From IMG/VR virus record IMGVR_UViG_3300028394_000162, positions 1 through 38,315 of that record: a DNA stretch of 38,315 nt; one strand, 5' to 3'. The notes under the pieces were generated by a model, which saw nothing but the letters and a program-made list of their open reading frames with translations, was not told the DNA's origin and did not search any database. This document shows positions 15,009 to 22,020 of the stretch, piece by piece. The translations under genes were made by a program, and so were the position numbers. The DNA is from a virus. Numbering within the stretch: the first letter of the stretch is position 1; every line of letters starts with the position of its first letter.

Positions 15009-15653
15009 ATGCAATTGACTACTTTTTCTTCGGCAAATCTGCCAGCGGTTTCTTCTTTGTCTACCTCCCTGCGCGCGCTTGAAAAAGACGTTGGCCCAGC
15101 CGGTACTGTCATCCTTAAAATGGACAAGACAGGCCACTGGGTCTTTGGTGCAGACCAGACAGAAGCCGAGCCTGACTCTCTTTGGGCTATCAATCCTTTC
15201 TCGTTCATCCACGGCTTTATCGCTTGGGGTGATGGTGAAGTGTTGGGCGAGAAGATGGTTGGCGTATCTGAGCCACTGCCTGAACTGGAAAGCGCTCACA
15301 AGGACGCCAAGCGCGGCTGGGAGACTCAGATCGGTATGTCGCTCAAGTGCACCACTGGCGAGGACAAGGACATGGAAGCACGCTTCACAACCACTTCGGT
15401 GGGCGGCAAGCGCGCGGTCCAGACCCTTGGTGTCGCCATTGCGACGCAAGTTGAGAAAGACCAATCTAAGCCTGTGCCTGTCGTGCGTCTGAAGAAGGAT
15501 CACTACCAGCACAAGTCTTACGGCAAAATCTACACGCCAGTGTTTGAGATTGTCGAGTGGGTTGGCCTTGACGGCGCTGCTGAAGAAGCCGCACCCGCTG
15601 CTGAGGCAGAGCCAGAAGCACCTGCTGCTGGCCGTCGCCGCCGTAGCGTCTAA
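15009..15653 (+). CDS. SSB-like / recombination-associated phage protein, 214 aa
   Basis: ATG 15009 lies 9 bases after the nuclease stop. The protein has a compact beta-rich N-terminal body with the conserved segments LWAINPFSFIHGFIAWGDGEVLGE and a C-terminal low-complexity Ala/Glu linker ending in RRRRSV. I recognise similar proteins next to Cas4-like nucleases in other proteobacterial phages, usually unnamed. A single-strand DNA-binding or annealing role is inferred from position. Unlike classical SSB its tail is basic, not acidic. Confidence 0.6.
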   Translation: MQLTTFSSANLPAVSSLSTSLRALEKDVGPAGTVILKMDKTGHWVFGADQTEAEPDSLWAINPFSFIHGFIAWGDGEVLGEKMVGVSEPLPELESAHKDAKRGWETQIGMSLKCTTGEDKDMEARFTTTSVGGKRAVQTLGVAIATQVEKDQSKPVPVVRLKKDHYQHKSYGKIYTPVFEIVEWVGLDGAAEEAAPAAEAEPEAPAAGRRRRSV

Positions 15654-15660
15654 GTAAATC

Positions 15661-15748
15661 GGGGGCTGTTAAGCCAGCGTTCGAGGATGTTTCTGTAGGG
15701 ATTTTCTGGCTTTCTTCCCTACCTTGACGAGACCAAATCGAAGCCCCC
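15661..15748 (+). ncRNA. Candidate structured RNA (pseudoknot) in the DNA polymerase 5' leader
   Basis: The 111-bp gap between two genes contains nested and interleaved complements. P1: GGGGGCT (15661-15667) with AGCCCCC (15742-15748). P2: CGTTcGAGG (15678-15686) with CCTTGACG (15722-15729), one bulge and two wobbles. P3: GTAGGGA (15695-15701) with TCCCTAC (15716-15722). The P3 loop holds CTGGCTT (15706-15712), complementary to AAGCCAG (15671-15677) in the P1-P2 junction, so the loop can fold back as a pseudoknot. No T-run follows, so it is not a plain terminator. The polymerase start 17 bases later has only a weak ribosome site, suggesting control of translation. I do not match it to a known riboswitch or ribozyme. 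Confidence 0.6.
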
Positions 15749-15764
15749 ACCTATAAAGTACAGT

Positions 15765-17681
15765 ATGGTTTATATCGATTTCGAGACCCGTAGCCGGTGC
15801 GATCTGAAGGCCAAAGGCGTTTACAACTACGCTCAGGACGCCAGCACCGACGTGCTGTGTATGTCCTACGCCTTTGATGACGGCGAAGTGCAGACGTGGA
15901 CGTCAGGCCCGTTGCCTGACTTCACAGGGCACATGATCTACGCCCACAACGCCGCCTTCGAGCGGTTAATTTTTTGGTATGTGCTGCAACAGAATTACCC
16001 GCTTGAGTCGTTCTACTGCACCGCAGCACAAGCCCGGTCCAACTGCGCGCCTGGTAGCCTTGAGGACGTCGGCCGCTTTGCTGGCGCAGACATGAAGAAG
16101 GACCACCGGGGCGCTCAACTAATACGTTTACTTAGCATCCCTAAGGCCGATGGTACGTTCAACAACGACCCGACCTTGATGGCCGAGATGATTGCGTACT
16201 GCGAACAAGACGTGCGGGCCATGCGTGCCGTCAGCAAGGCCATGCGGCCGCTGTCTGACGATGAGTTGGCCGACTACCACGCCAACGAGCGCATTAACGA
16301 TCGGGGCGTCTTGGTGGACGTGCCGTTGTGCGAGGCCGCCGTGCGTTACGCTGGCGCTGAAATGGACGAGATACAGAAGATCGTCGCCGAGGTGACAGAG
16401 GGCGTGATCACCAGCGTGCGCTCACCTAAGATGCGCGAGTGGGTGCTGGAGCGTGTCGGGCCAGAGGCCAAAAAGCTGATGTGGACCGGCGAAAAATATT
16501 CTATTGACAAGACCGTGCGGGCTAACTTGCTTGCGATGGAGAACCATGATGAAGTCCCAGCCGATGTGGCCGAAGTTATACAGTGCGCCGATGACCTTTG
16601 GGCGTCGTCGGTTGCGAAGTTCAGCCGCCTTAAAAGTTTGGCAGACGAGGAAGACGGCCGAGTTAGAGGTGCCTTTGTTTTTGCTGGAGGCAGTGCAACA
16701 GGGCGCGCTTCGTCGTACGGCGCTCAAGTCCATAATTTCCCGCGTAAAAGCGCTCAAGACCCCGAAACCGTCCGCACAGCAATGGTTCGAGGCCATGAAA
16801 TCGTGCCACGATTCGAAAAACGCATTACAGACGTTCTAAAGAAGATGCTGCGCCCGGCTATTGTGGCCAAGCCTGGGCACGTCCTGATCGCTTACGATTG
16901 GTCGGCCATCGAAGGGCGCGTGCATCCGTGGCTGTCCAACTGCCCGGCGGGTGAAGCCAAGCTAAACGTGTTCCGGTCAGGCCTTGACCCGTACAAAGTT
17001 AACGCTACTGCGACCTTTCGCGTGGCTTACGATGACGTGACGGGCGATCAACGCCAAGTGGGTAAGGTGCAAGAATTGGCGCTGGGTTTTCTTGGTGGTG
17101 CTGGCGCGTTTGAAGTGTTCGGCCGCGCCTACGGCATCCACTTGTCAGCCGCTGAGGTTGCCCGCGCTGTTGAGGGCTGGCGTAGGGCAAACCCTTGGGC
17201 GCAAGACCACGGCCGACGTTTAGAAGATGCGTACCTGCGCGCCATGAGAAACAAAGGGCATGAATTTGCTGCGGGTCGTGTTGTGTACTTGTTTGATGGC
17301 CAGACCCTCTGGTACAGTCTGCCTTCCGGCCGGGTGCTTTGCTACCCAAACGCCAAGTTTGACGAAGAAGGCAACGTGACGTACACCAAAGCAGCTTGGA
17401 AGCCAGCAGCCGATGCGACCGAGTGGCCGCGCGCCCGTTTGTGGCGTGGTCTGGCTTGCGAGAACGTCACTCAAGCGGCTGCGCACGATGTGCTGCGCCA
17501 TTCACTGCGCCAGCTTGATGACATCGTGCTACACGTCCATGATGAGATTGTCGTCGAGTGCCCTGAGTCAACCGCCGAGGCTACGGCCGCCCACATTCAC
17601 AAGATCATGTGTACACCGCCTGCGTGGGCTGAGGGTTTACCCTTGGCCGCTGAGGGCGTGACAACAAAGCGGTATAGCTAA
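15765..17681 (+). CDS. Family A DNA polymerase with 3'-5' exonuclease, 638 aa
   Basis: Exonuclease motifs are YIDFET (Asp5, Glu7), AHNAAFE (60-66) and YCEQD (145-149). The polymerase domain shows TGRASSYGAQVHNFPR (312-327), motif A DWSAIEGR (379-386 region), a motif-B helix around Arg430/Lys434 with ELALGFLGG, and motif C HVHDE (590-594). These are the full set expected for an active replicative phage polymerase. The second exonuclease motif has Glu where Asp is usual after HNxxF. It sits between the structured RNA candidate and a GC hairpin, then the primase-helicase. Confidence 0.94.
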   Translation: MVYIDFETRSRCDLKAKGVYNYAQDASTDVLCMSYAFDDGEVQTWTSGPLPDFTGHMIYAHNAAFERLIFWYVLQQNYPLESFYCTAAQARSNCAPGSLEDVGRFAGADMKKDHRGAQLIRLLSIPKADGTFNNDPTLMAEMIAYCEQDVRAMRAVSKAMRPLSDDELADYHANERINDRGVLVDVPLCEAAVRYAGAEMDEIQKIVAEVTEGVITSVRSPKMREWVLERVGPEAKKLMWTGEKYSIDKTVRANLLAMENHDEVPADVAEVIQCADDLWASSVAKFSRLKSLADEEDGRVRGAFVFAGGSATGRASSYGAQVHNFPRKSAQDPETVRTAMVRGHEIVPRFEKRITDVLKKMLRPAIVAKPGHVLIAYDWSAIEGRVHPWLSNCPAGEAKLNVFRSGLDPYKVNATATFRVAYDDVTGDQRQVGKVQELALGFLGGAGAFEVFGRAYGIHLSAAEVARAVEGWRRANPWAQDHGRRLEDAYLRAMRNKGHEFAAGRVVYLFDGQTLWYSLPSGRVLCYPNAKFDEEGNVTYTKAAWKPAADATEWPRARLWRGLACENVTQAAAHDVLRHSLRQLDDIVLHVHDEIVVECPESTAEATAAHIHKIMCTPPAWAEGLPLAAEGVTTKRYS

Positions 17682-17686
17682 AAGAA

Positions 17687-17711
17687 AGCCCCCGTGGATT
17701 AGACGGGGGCT
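17687..17711 (+). promoter_or_regulatory. GC-rich hairpin after the polymerase gene
   Basis: AGCCCCCGT (17687-17695) and ACGGGGGCT (17703-17711) form a perfect 9-bp stem with a 7-nt loop. Only TAAATCCC follows, so termination would be poor; mRNA protection or partial attenuation before the primase-helicase is more likely. It shares AGCCCCC/GGGGGCT with P1 of the RNA candidate upstream of the same gene. AAGGAGAGAG follows as a strong ribosome site for the next gene. Confidence 0.7.
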
Positions 17712-17734
17712 AAATCCCAACTAAGGAGAGAGCC

Positions 17735-20026
17735 ATGAGCGATTTTATAGAGTTTTTGACAGAGTTAGCGCCGGAGGGCGAAACTTTTTTGATGGTGCGC
17801 CAAAAGCCACAACTTAAAGACAACCAATACCAGTATCACGCCGATGGCGCTATCAAATGCACTTGGCCCGCCATGCTGCCCGACGCCAAGGTCAAGCCCT
17901 CATGGGCGATCTACGGCAACACCGCCAGCTTTATCATCGACCGCTTCAAAGACGGCTACCCCGGCGCGCAGGCTGCCAACTGTGAGTATGTGCTGGTGAT
18001 GGTGCTGGACGACGTGGGCACCAAGGCCACCGTGCCGCCGCTTGAGCCGACGTGGAAGATGGAGACGTCGCCAGGTTCGTTTCAGTGGGGCTATGTGTTC
18101 AGCGAGCAGCCGACCAAGGCCGAGTTTAGCGCCGCCATTGTCGCTATTGCTGAGGCAGGCTACACCGACAAGGGCGCGATCAATGCGGTGCGTAATTTCC
18201 GCCTGCCTGGTAGCGTGAACCTGAAGCCCGGCCGTGATGAGTTCAAGTCTGTGCTGGTCGAGTTTTACGCGCACCGTGATTTCACACTGCCTGAGATCTG
18301 CGCAGCGCTTAACGTGACGCCCGGCGTGGCAACCGACGCATATAAGCCCATCCGTATCAGTGACGACGGCACAGATGACGTGATGGTCTGGCTGTCAGAA
18401 AACGGCCTGCTGCTGTCTAAACCCAATCAAGAGGGCTGGGCTGGCGTGATCTGCCCCAACAGCACATCGCACAGCGACGGCAACCCAGAGGGCCGTTATT
18501 TGCCCGCAAACCGGGCTTACTGCTGCCTGCACTCGCACTGCTTAGACTTTACATCGTCCGTGTTCCTGCAATGGGTGGCCGACAATGGTGGCCCCAAGCA
18601 CACGCCCGGCCTGCGTGAGGAACTGCTGACGACTGCAATGGAGTCTGCGCTGGCCAAACTTCAACCGACAACCGCGTTCCCCGACGTAGTGGCCGACGTG
18701 GTGGCCGAGGTCGAGCGCAAAGAACTTGGACGGCTTGAGAAAGACGGCTGGTATGAGCGCTTTGCATACCTACAAGACGATGACGCCTTCTTTGATTTGG
18801 TAGAGCGCCATGAGGTGGCGCGGTATTCGTTCAACGCGATTTATAGGCACGTCCCCTGCAACAGCATTCACGGTAAGCGCCCCAAAATTGAAGCGGGTAC
18901 GTGCTTTGATGAGAACCGCCAAGCCAAGGGCGCGCGCATTCTGAAGGGTGTCACCTACGCGGCTGGGGAGACTATCCTTTGTTCACGCGACGGCATCGTC
19001 TACGGCAACCGCTGGCGCGATGCCCGGCCGGTTCCGGTCGCCGGTAACGTGAAGCCGTGGCTTGACCATGTGGAACGCATGATCCCAGACGCTAAAGAGC
19101 GTGCGCACATCCTGAACGTGATGGCGTTTAAGGTTCAGCATCCGAACCGCAAAATCAACCACGCCGTACTGCATGGGGGCAACCCTGGCAGCGGTAAAGA
19201 CACCATGTGGGCACCGTTCTTTTATGCGATCGGCGGGCAGTCGCTGCGTAACGTGTCGCTGGTGCGTAACGAAGAAGTGACCTCACAGTGGGGCTATGCC
19301 CTTGAAACTGAGGTGCTGGTCATTAACGAGTTGCGCCAGTCTGAAGCCAAAGACCGTAGGGCCCTTGAGAACACCCTAAAGCCCCTGATCGCTGCGCCGC
19401 CTGAGTTCTTGGCTGTGCAGCGCAAGGGCTTGGCCCCTTATGACATGGTGAACCGCTTGCTGGTCGTGTCGTTTTCTAACGAGCGCGTGGCGATCAATCT
19501 GCCCTCAGACGATCGGCGATGGTTCGTGGCGTGGTCTGACGCGCCCCGCATGAGTGACGCCGAGGGTGAGGTCATTTGGGCGTGGCTTGAGTCGGGCGGT
19601 AAATCGGCCGTGGCGGCTTGGCTGCATCAGCGTGACGTGTCCGCGTTTGCCCCTGGTGCAACCCCAATGATGACCGAAGCCAAGGCGATCATGGTCGAGG
19701 CTGGCATGAGTGGCGCTGAGTCGTTCCTGGTTGATCTTATGCGCTCACGCATTGGTGAGTTCAGCCGGGGCGTGGTGGGCGCGCCGTGGCACGCGCTGTG
19801 CGATCGTTTGCAAGGCACTGCACAGGGTAGCGTCAAAGTCGTGCAGCCTGCCCTTCTACACGCGTTTAAAGAAGCCGGATGGGTAGATATGGGCCGTCTG
19901 AAGTCCCGCCGGTTTGACAACAAAAAGCACATTTTTTGCGCGCCTGAGATGGCCGGGGTTAGCCGGTCCGAACTGCGCGACATGGTGGAAGACCCGCCCG
20001 CGTCAAGTGTGCGCCTGGTGAAATGA
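17735..20026 (+). CDS. Primase-helicase (RepB/NrS-1-like), 763 aa
   Basis: A strong AAGGAGAGAG site precedes ATG 17735. The N-terminal 200 residues (YHADGAIKCTWPAML, INAVRNFRLPGSVNLKPG) fit a RepB-like primase domain. A zinc-ribbon-like segment follows at about 245-278 (CPNSTSHSDG, CCLHSHC). The C-terminal helicase has Walker A GGNPGSGKDT (about 480-489), Walker B VLVINELR (about 526-533) and the later LLVVSFSNE arginine-sensor region, typical of DUF5906/SF3-like helicases. It should prime and unwind at the phage fork, working with the family A polymerase. A terminator closes the operon 4 bases after its stop. Confidence 0.88.
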   Translation: MSDFIEFLTELAPEGETFLMVRQKPQLKDNQYQYHADGAIKCTWPAMLPDAKVKPSWAIYGNTASFIIDRFKDGYPGAQAANCEYVLVMVLDDVGTKATVPPLEPTWKMETSPGSFQWGYVFSEQPTKAEFSAAIVAIAEAGYTDKGAINAVRNFRLPGSVNLKPGRDEFKSVLVEFYAHRDFTLPEICAALNVTPGVATDAYKPIRISDDGTDDVMVWLSENGLLLSKPNQEGWAGVICPNSTSHSDGNPEGRYLPANRAYCCLHSHCLDFTSSVFLQWVADNGGPKHTPGLREELLTTAMESALAKLQPTTAFPDVVADVVAEVERKELGRLEKDGWYERFAYLQDDDAFFDLVERHEVARYSFNAIYRHVPCNSIHGKRPKIEAGTCFDENRQAKGARILKGVTYAAGETILCSRDGIVYGNRWRDARPVPVAGNVKPWLDHVERMIPDAKERAHILNVMAFKVQHPNRKINHAVLHGGNPGSGKDTMWAPFFYAIGGQSLRNVSLVRNEEVTSQWGYALETEVLVINELRQSEAKDRRALENTLKPLIAAPPEFLAVQRKGLAPYDMVNRLLVVSFSNERVAINLPSDDRRWFVAWSDAPRMSDAEGEVIWAWLESGGKSAVAAWLHQRDVSAFAPGATPMMTEAKAIMVEAGMSGAESFLVDLMRSRIGEFSRGVVGAPWHALCDRLQGTAQGSVKVVQPALLHAFKEAGWVDMGRLKSRRFDNKKHIFCAPEMAGVSRSELRDMVEDPPASSVRLVK

Positions 20027-20030
20027 TTAA

Positions 20031-20052
20031 GGGGCCGTGAGGCCCCTTTTTT
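20031..20052 (+). terminator. Intrinsic terminator of the replication operon
   Basis: GGGGCC (20031-20036), a GTGA tetraloop and GGCCCC (20041-20046) followed by TTTTTT (20047-20052). A textbook rightward terminator. It lies directly between the rightward replication operon and the convergent leftward small-gene operon. Confidence 0.92.
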
Positions 20053-20110
20053 ATAGGTCAAGCAAGATGGCCAGCAAGGCCGCGATTAGAAGGCTAACTA
20101 GAACGAGCAT
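20051..20110 (-). CDS. Membrane microprotein, 19 aa
   Basis: A 20-codon frame starts behind GAGG at good spacing and ends inside the terminator's T-run. The product (MLVLVSLLIAALLAILLDL) is a single hydrophobic helix. It overlaps the upstream gene by 17 bases and is the last frame of the leftward operon. Length alone makes chance possible. Confidence 0.4.
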   Translation of the reverse strand: MLVLVSLLIAALLAILLDL

Positions 20111-20276
20111 CCGCGCGCCCTCGTTCGATTAGCGTGCGCGCATACGTTTGATCTTCAGGCCGTTCGCTTGAGAGCATGGCGCGCAGCTTGTAGGCGATTG
20201 CCTGCGCCCGGTCGGGGCTGCTGGCGCGTTCATACGCCGCCCCGGTGTTGATATAGTCGGCTTCGGTGTGGTTCAT
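20094..20276 (-). CDS. Small protein, 60 aa, unknown function
   Basis: Coupled by ATGA to the upstream coiled-coil gene. The product is helical and charged (AYERASSPDRAQAIAYKLRAM, TYARTLIERGRADARSS). No family recognised. Belongs to the second leftward operon of small genes. Confidence 0.6.
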   Translation of the reverse strand: MNHTEADYINTGAAYERASSPDRAQAIAYKLRAMLSSERPEDQTYARTLIERGRADARSS

Positions 20277-20503
20277 GGGATAACCCGCGCGGCTAGCATC
20301 ATGGCTTGGTTAGACGTCATCGTGCCGCTTTTCAAGCCTTTATAAATTTCGTCCAAGGCTTCAAGGTACAGATCACGGTCGATCTGCACTTCTTCAAGTT
20401 CAAGCTGCAAATCTGCAAGCTGCGCCAATAGTGAGGCGGCTTCAGTGAAGCCTTCGGTGTAGGCGATGCGCTCGCGTTCGGTGGGGGTGAGGTTAGTTAG
20501 CAT
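20273..20503 (-). CDS. Small coiled-coil protein, 76 aa, unknown function
   Basis: Starts MLTNLTPTERERIAYTEGF and continues with a Leu/Glu-rich heptad segment (LLAQLADLQLELEEVQIDRD) followed by a helical tail. A homodimeric coiled coil is likely. Nine bases separate it from the upstream gene and ATGA couples it downstream. Confidence 0.6.
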   Translation of the reverse strand: MLTNLTPTERERIAYTEGFTEAASLLAQLADLQLELEEVQIDRDLYLEALDEIYKGLKSGTMTSNQAMMLAARVIP

Positions 20504-20512
20504 AGCGGCCCC

Positions 20513-20851
20513 TTAATAGTTAGCGTAGACAATAGCGCCCGCTTCGGTGACGCCAACCAGCGCACCCTGCTCGCTAACGTGTTCGATGACGATGGCCGCG
20601 CACTGTTCCGCGTAGTCGTCGTCCTCAGGGTCCACGTCGTTCAGGTTGATCGAGTAGTCGCGCGCGATCTCAGCGGGCGTCGATTCGGTGTAGTCGCAAC
20701 ACAAGGCCACGACGTCCAGGTCGTACTGGGGGTCAATTTCCTCCAAGTAGTCAAACAGCAGGCCGAGGCCTTCATAAGAGAATTGATCGCCCCGGCCTGC
20801 GCGGTTGAATTCGTCGCGAAATTGTGAAGCGTTATCGATTGTGATGTACAT
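20513..20851 (-). CDS. Conserved acidic phage protein, 112 aa, unknown function
   Basis: The order FRDEFNRAGRGDQFSYEGLGLLFDYLEEI, LDVVALCCDYTEST and an acidic C-terminal region is a pattern I recognise in many phages and plasmids of Gram-negative bacteria, where it is listed without function. About a fifth of the residues are Asp or Glu. Acidic, small and in an early operon of unknown genes, it could be a DNA mimic or an anti-defence protein, but nothing in the sequence proves this. Confidence 0.75.
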   Translation of the reverse strand: MYITIDNASQFRDEFNRAGRGDQFSYEGLGLLFDYLEEIDPQYDLDVVALCCDYTESTPAEIARDYSINLNDVDPEDDDYAEQCAAIVIEHVSEQGALVGVTEAGAIVYANY

Positions 20852-20864
20852 GGTGGGCTTTCGG

Positions 20865-21092
20865 TTAGTTGGAGAAAATGACGCCGTTGGGCTGAATTTT
20901 GGTCAAGTTGGCGATGGGCACATGGCGCACTGTGCCGCCGTCCTCATGGGCAACCCATGTGCCCGCAAAGTCAATCGCGGCCGTGTTGGCGCTGACGCTG
21001 ACGACAGTGCCACGGGCGCGGGTGCCGTCCATCGTGCGGCGGATGACAGCTTGGGAAAAGGCGACTTTATCGCCGACAGTTAATTTGGCCAT
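20865..21092 (-). CDS. Small SH3-like beta-barrel protein, 75 aa
   Basis: Begins MAKLTVGDKVAFS and alternates short strands (RARGTVVSVSANTAAIDFAGTW, GGTVRHVPIANL), which fits a small SH3/KOW-like barrel found in phage nucleic-acid-binding proteins. A GAAAG site lies upstream. Function unknown. Confidence 0.65.
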   Translation of the reverse strand: MAKLTVGDKVAFSQAVIRRTMDGTRARGTVVSVSANTAAIDFAGTWVAHEDGGTVRHVPIANLTKIQPNGVIFSN

Positions 21093-21101
21093 TTTTTGCT
21101 T

Positions 21102-21242
21102 TCAGAATGTGAGGATGTCGAAATAGGCAAGGGCGCAGACAGTCAGGGCGACTGAGTAGGCAAGAACTGCGAGCATGTCCATAGCGGCGGCGCGGCGCTT
21201 CTCCAGCGCTTCCTGAGTTGGTTTGTATGTGTAGCGGTGCAT
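21102..21242 (-). CDS. Small single-pass membrane protein, 46 aa
   Basis: A 47-codon frame starts at 21242 behind AAGGA, 6-7 bases upstream. A basic N-terminus (HRYTYKPTQEALEKRRAA) precedes one hydrophobic helix (LAVLAYSVALTVCALAYF), predicting N-in topology. It fills the gap between two other frames of the operon almost exactly. Function unknown. Confidence 0.6.
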   Translation of the reverse strand: MHRYTYKPTQEALEKRRAAAMDMLAVLAYSVALTVCALAYFDILTF

Positions 21243-21251
21243 GGTCAATCC

Positions 21252-21377
21252 TTAACGGTAAAAATAAATGGCGGCGTTTTGTTCAGCATCGCGGGCAGTC
21301 GCGCCCCAATACTTGTGGCCGGTGATGTAACCGGTGACATACCAGAGCTTTGTTTCAGGGCATTGTGTGAGTTTCAT
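21252..21377 (-). CDS. Small soluble protein, 41 aa, unknown function
   Basis: A frame of 41 codons starts at 21377 behind AAAGG and ends 9 bases before the next start. Residues include LWYVTGYITGHKYWGATARDA, a Trp/Tyr-rich beta segment followed by a helix, a layout resembling a tiny DNA-binding or inhibitor fold. No family recognised. Confidence 0.55.
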   Translation of the reverse strand: MKLTQCPETKLWYVTGYITGHKYWGATARDAEQNAAIYFYR

Positions 21378-21379
21378 GG

Positions 21380-21688
21380 TTAGCCTTTCAGTTGGTTTGC
21401 GAAAGCCTCGCGGCGTTCAGATATTGGGCGCGCCAGTTTTAACGCGCCCTCAAGGGTTGTCGATGACGTGAGAATCTCAAGCGTCTGCGCGCTTTTCACT
21501 GTGAACTTGCGAACGCGCTCTTTGTATGTCCAGCGGCTCGGGCTGCTGCCGTTGTCATAATCGACATACACACTAGCGCGGCGAATGTGCCTATCGCGGC
21601 AAAACGACAGCCACGGCTTGACTAGCTGCTGCTGATCGGGCGTGATCGTCTCGGCTTTTTGAGCTGCGCGGGTGGAAATAATTATCAT
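21380..21688 (-). CDS. Small basic protein, 102 aa, unknown function
   Basis: Starts MIIISTRAAQKAETITPDQQQ directly after the upstream stop. The body is basic (FCRDRHIRRASVYVDYDNG, RWTYKERVRKFTV) and mixed alpha/beta, with no catalytic motif I can name. Position as second gene of the operon suggests early expression. Confidence 0.6.
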   Translation of the reverse strand: MIIISTRAAQKAETITPDQQQLVKPWLSFCRDRHIRRASVYVDYDNGSSPSRWTYKERVRKFTVKSAQTLEILTSSTTLEGALKLARPISERREAFANQLKG

Positions 21689-21690
21689 AA

Positions 21691-21891
21691 TTAGGCTTTC
21701 GCAGGTGTGATGACTTGGCGCATGTTGTCCGCCTGGTCGACCGCTTCAAATAAGCGATCGGCGAGGGCGAACCAAACGCGCGCGCTTTCGGCGGTGTTCG
21801 GGTCGGTGTCCAGTTGCGCGGCGAACTGTTGCGCCAAGATGGAATATTCCAGCAAGTTAAAGCGCATGGTGTCGAAGTCTTTTGATTTCAT
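21691..21891 (-). CDS. First gene of the second leftward operon, 66 aa, unknown function
   Basis: AAGGAACCCACC precedes ATG 21891. The product is one helical bundle-like sequence (FNLLEYSILAQQFAAQLDTDPNTAES, RVWFALADRLFEAVDQADNM). It lies about 45 bases downstream of a good sigma70-like promoter with a -35 TTGACA, so it should be strongly transcribed early. No family recognised. Confidence 0.65.
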   Translation of the reverse strand: MKSKDFDTMRFNLLEYSILAQQFAAQLDTDPNTAESARVWFALADRLFEAVDQADNMRQVITPAKA

Positions 21892-21941
21892 GGTGGGTTC
21901 CTTAGTTGGTTATGGTTCGTCCGTCCCGCGAGGGAACCCCG

Positions 21942-21988
21942 AGTGTAAGCTATTTCTTTACGCTGTCAAGTACTACACGTAAAGAAAT
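21942..21988 (-). promoter_or_regulatory. Leftward early promoter flanked by an 11-bp inverted repeat
   Basis: On the minus strand the -35 box is TTGACA (21969-21964, consensus) and the -10 box TACACT (21947-21942) after a 16-bp spacer. A perfect 11-bp inverted repeat, ATTTCTTTACG (21952-21962) and CGTAAAGAAAT (21978-21988), brackets the -35 element, with one arm in the spacer. This is the geometry of a repressor or activator operator. It should drive the genes 21891 to 20051. Confidence 0.7.
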
Positions 21989-22020
21989 TTGTAACAGAGT
22001 GTAACAGCGCAAAACTGTTG

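Noticed and set aside
15661-15750. tRNA or tmRNA reading of the structured leader
   Set aside because: A 7-bp acceptor-like stem is present and TTCGA occurs, but no T-arm, D-arm or anticodon arm can be built, and no tag frame exists.
17687-17711. Rho-independent terminator after the polymerase
   Set aside because: The stem is strong but no T-run follows; kept as a hairpin of uncertain role.
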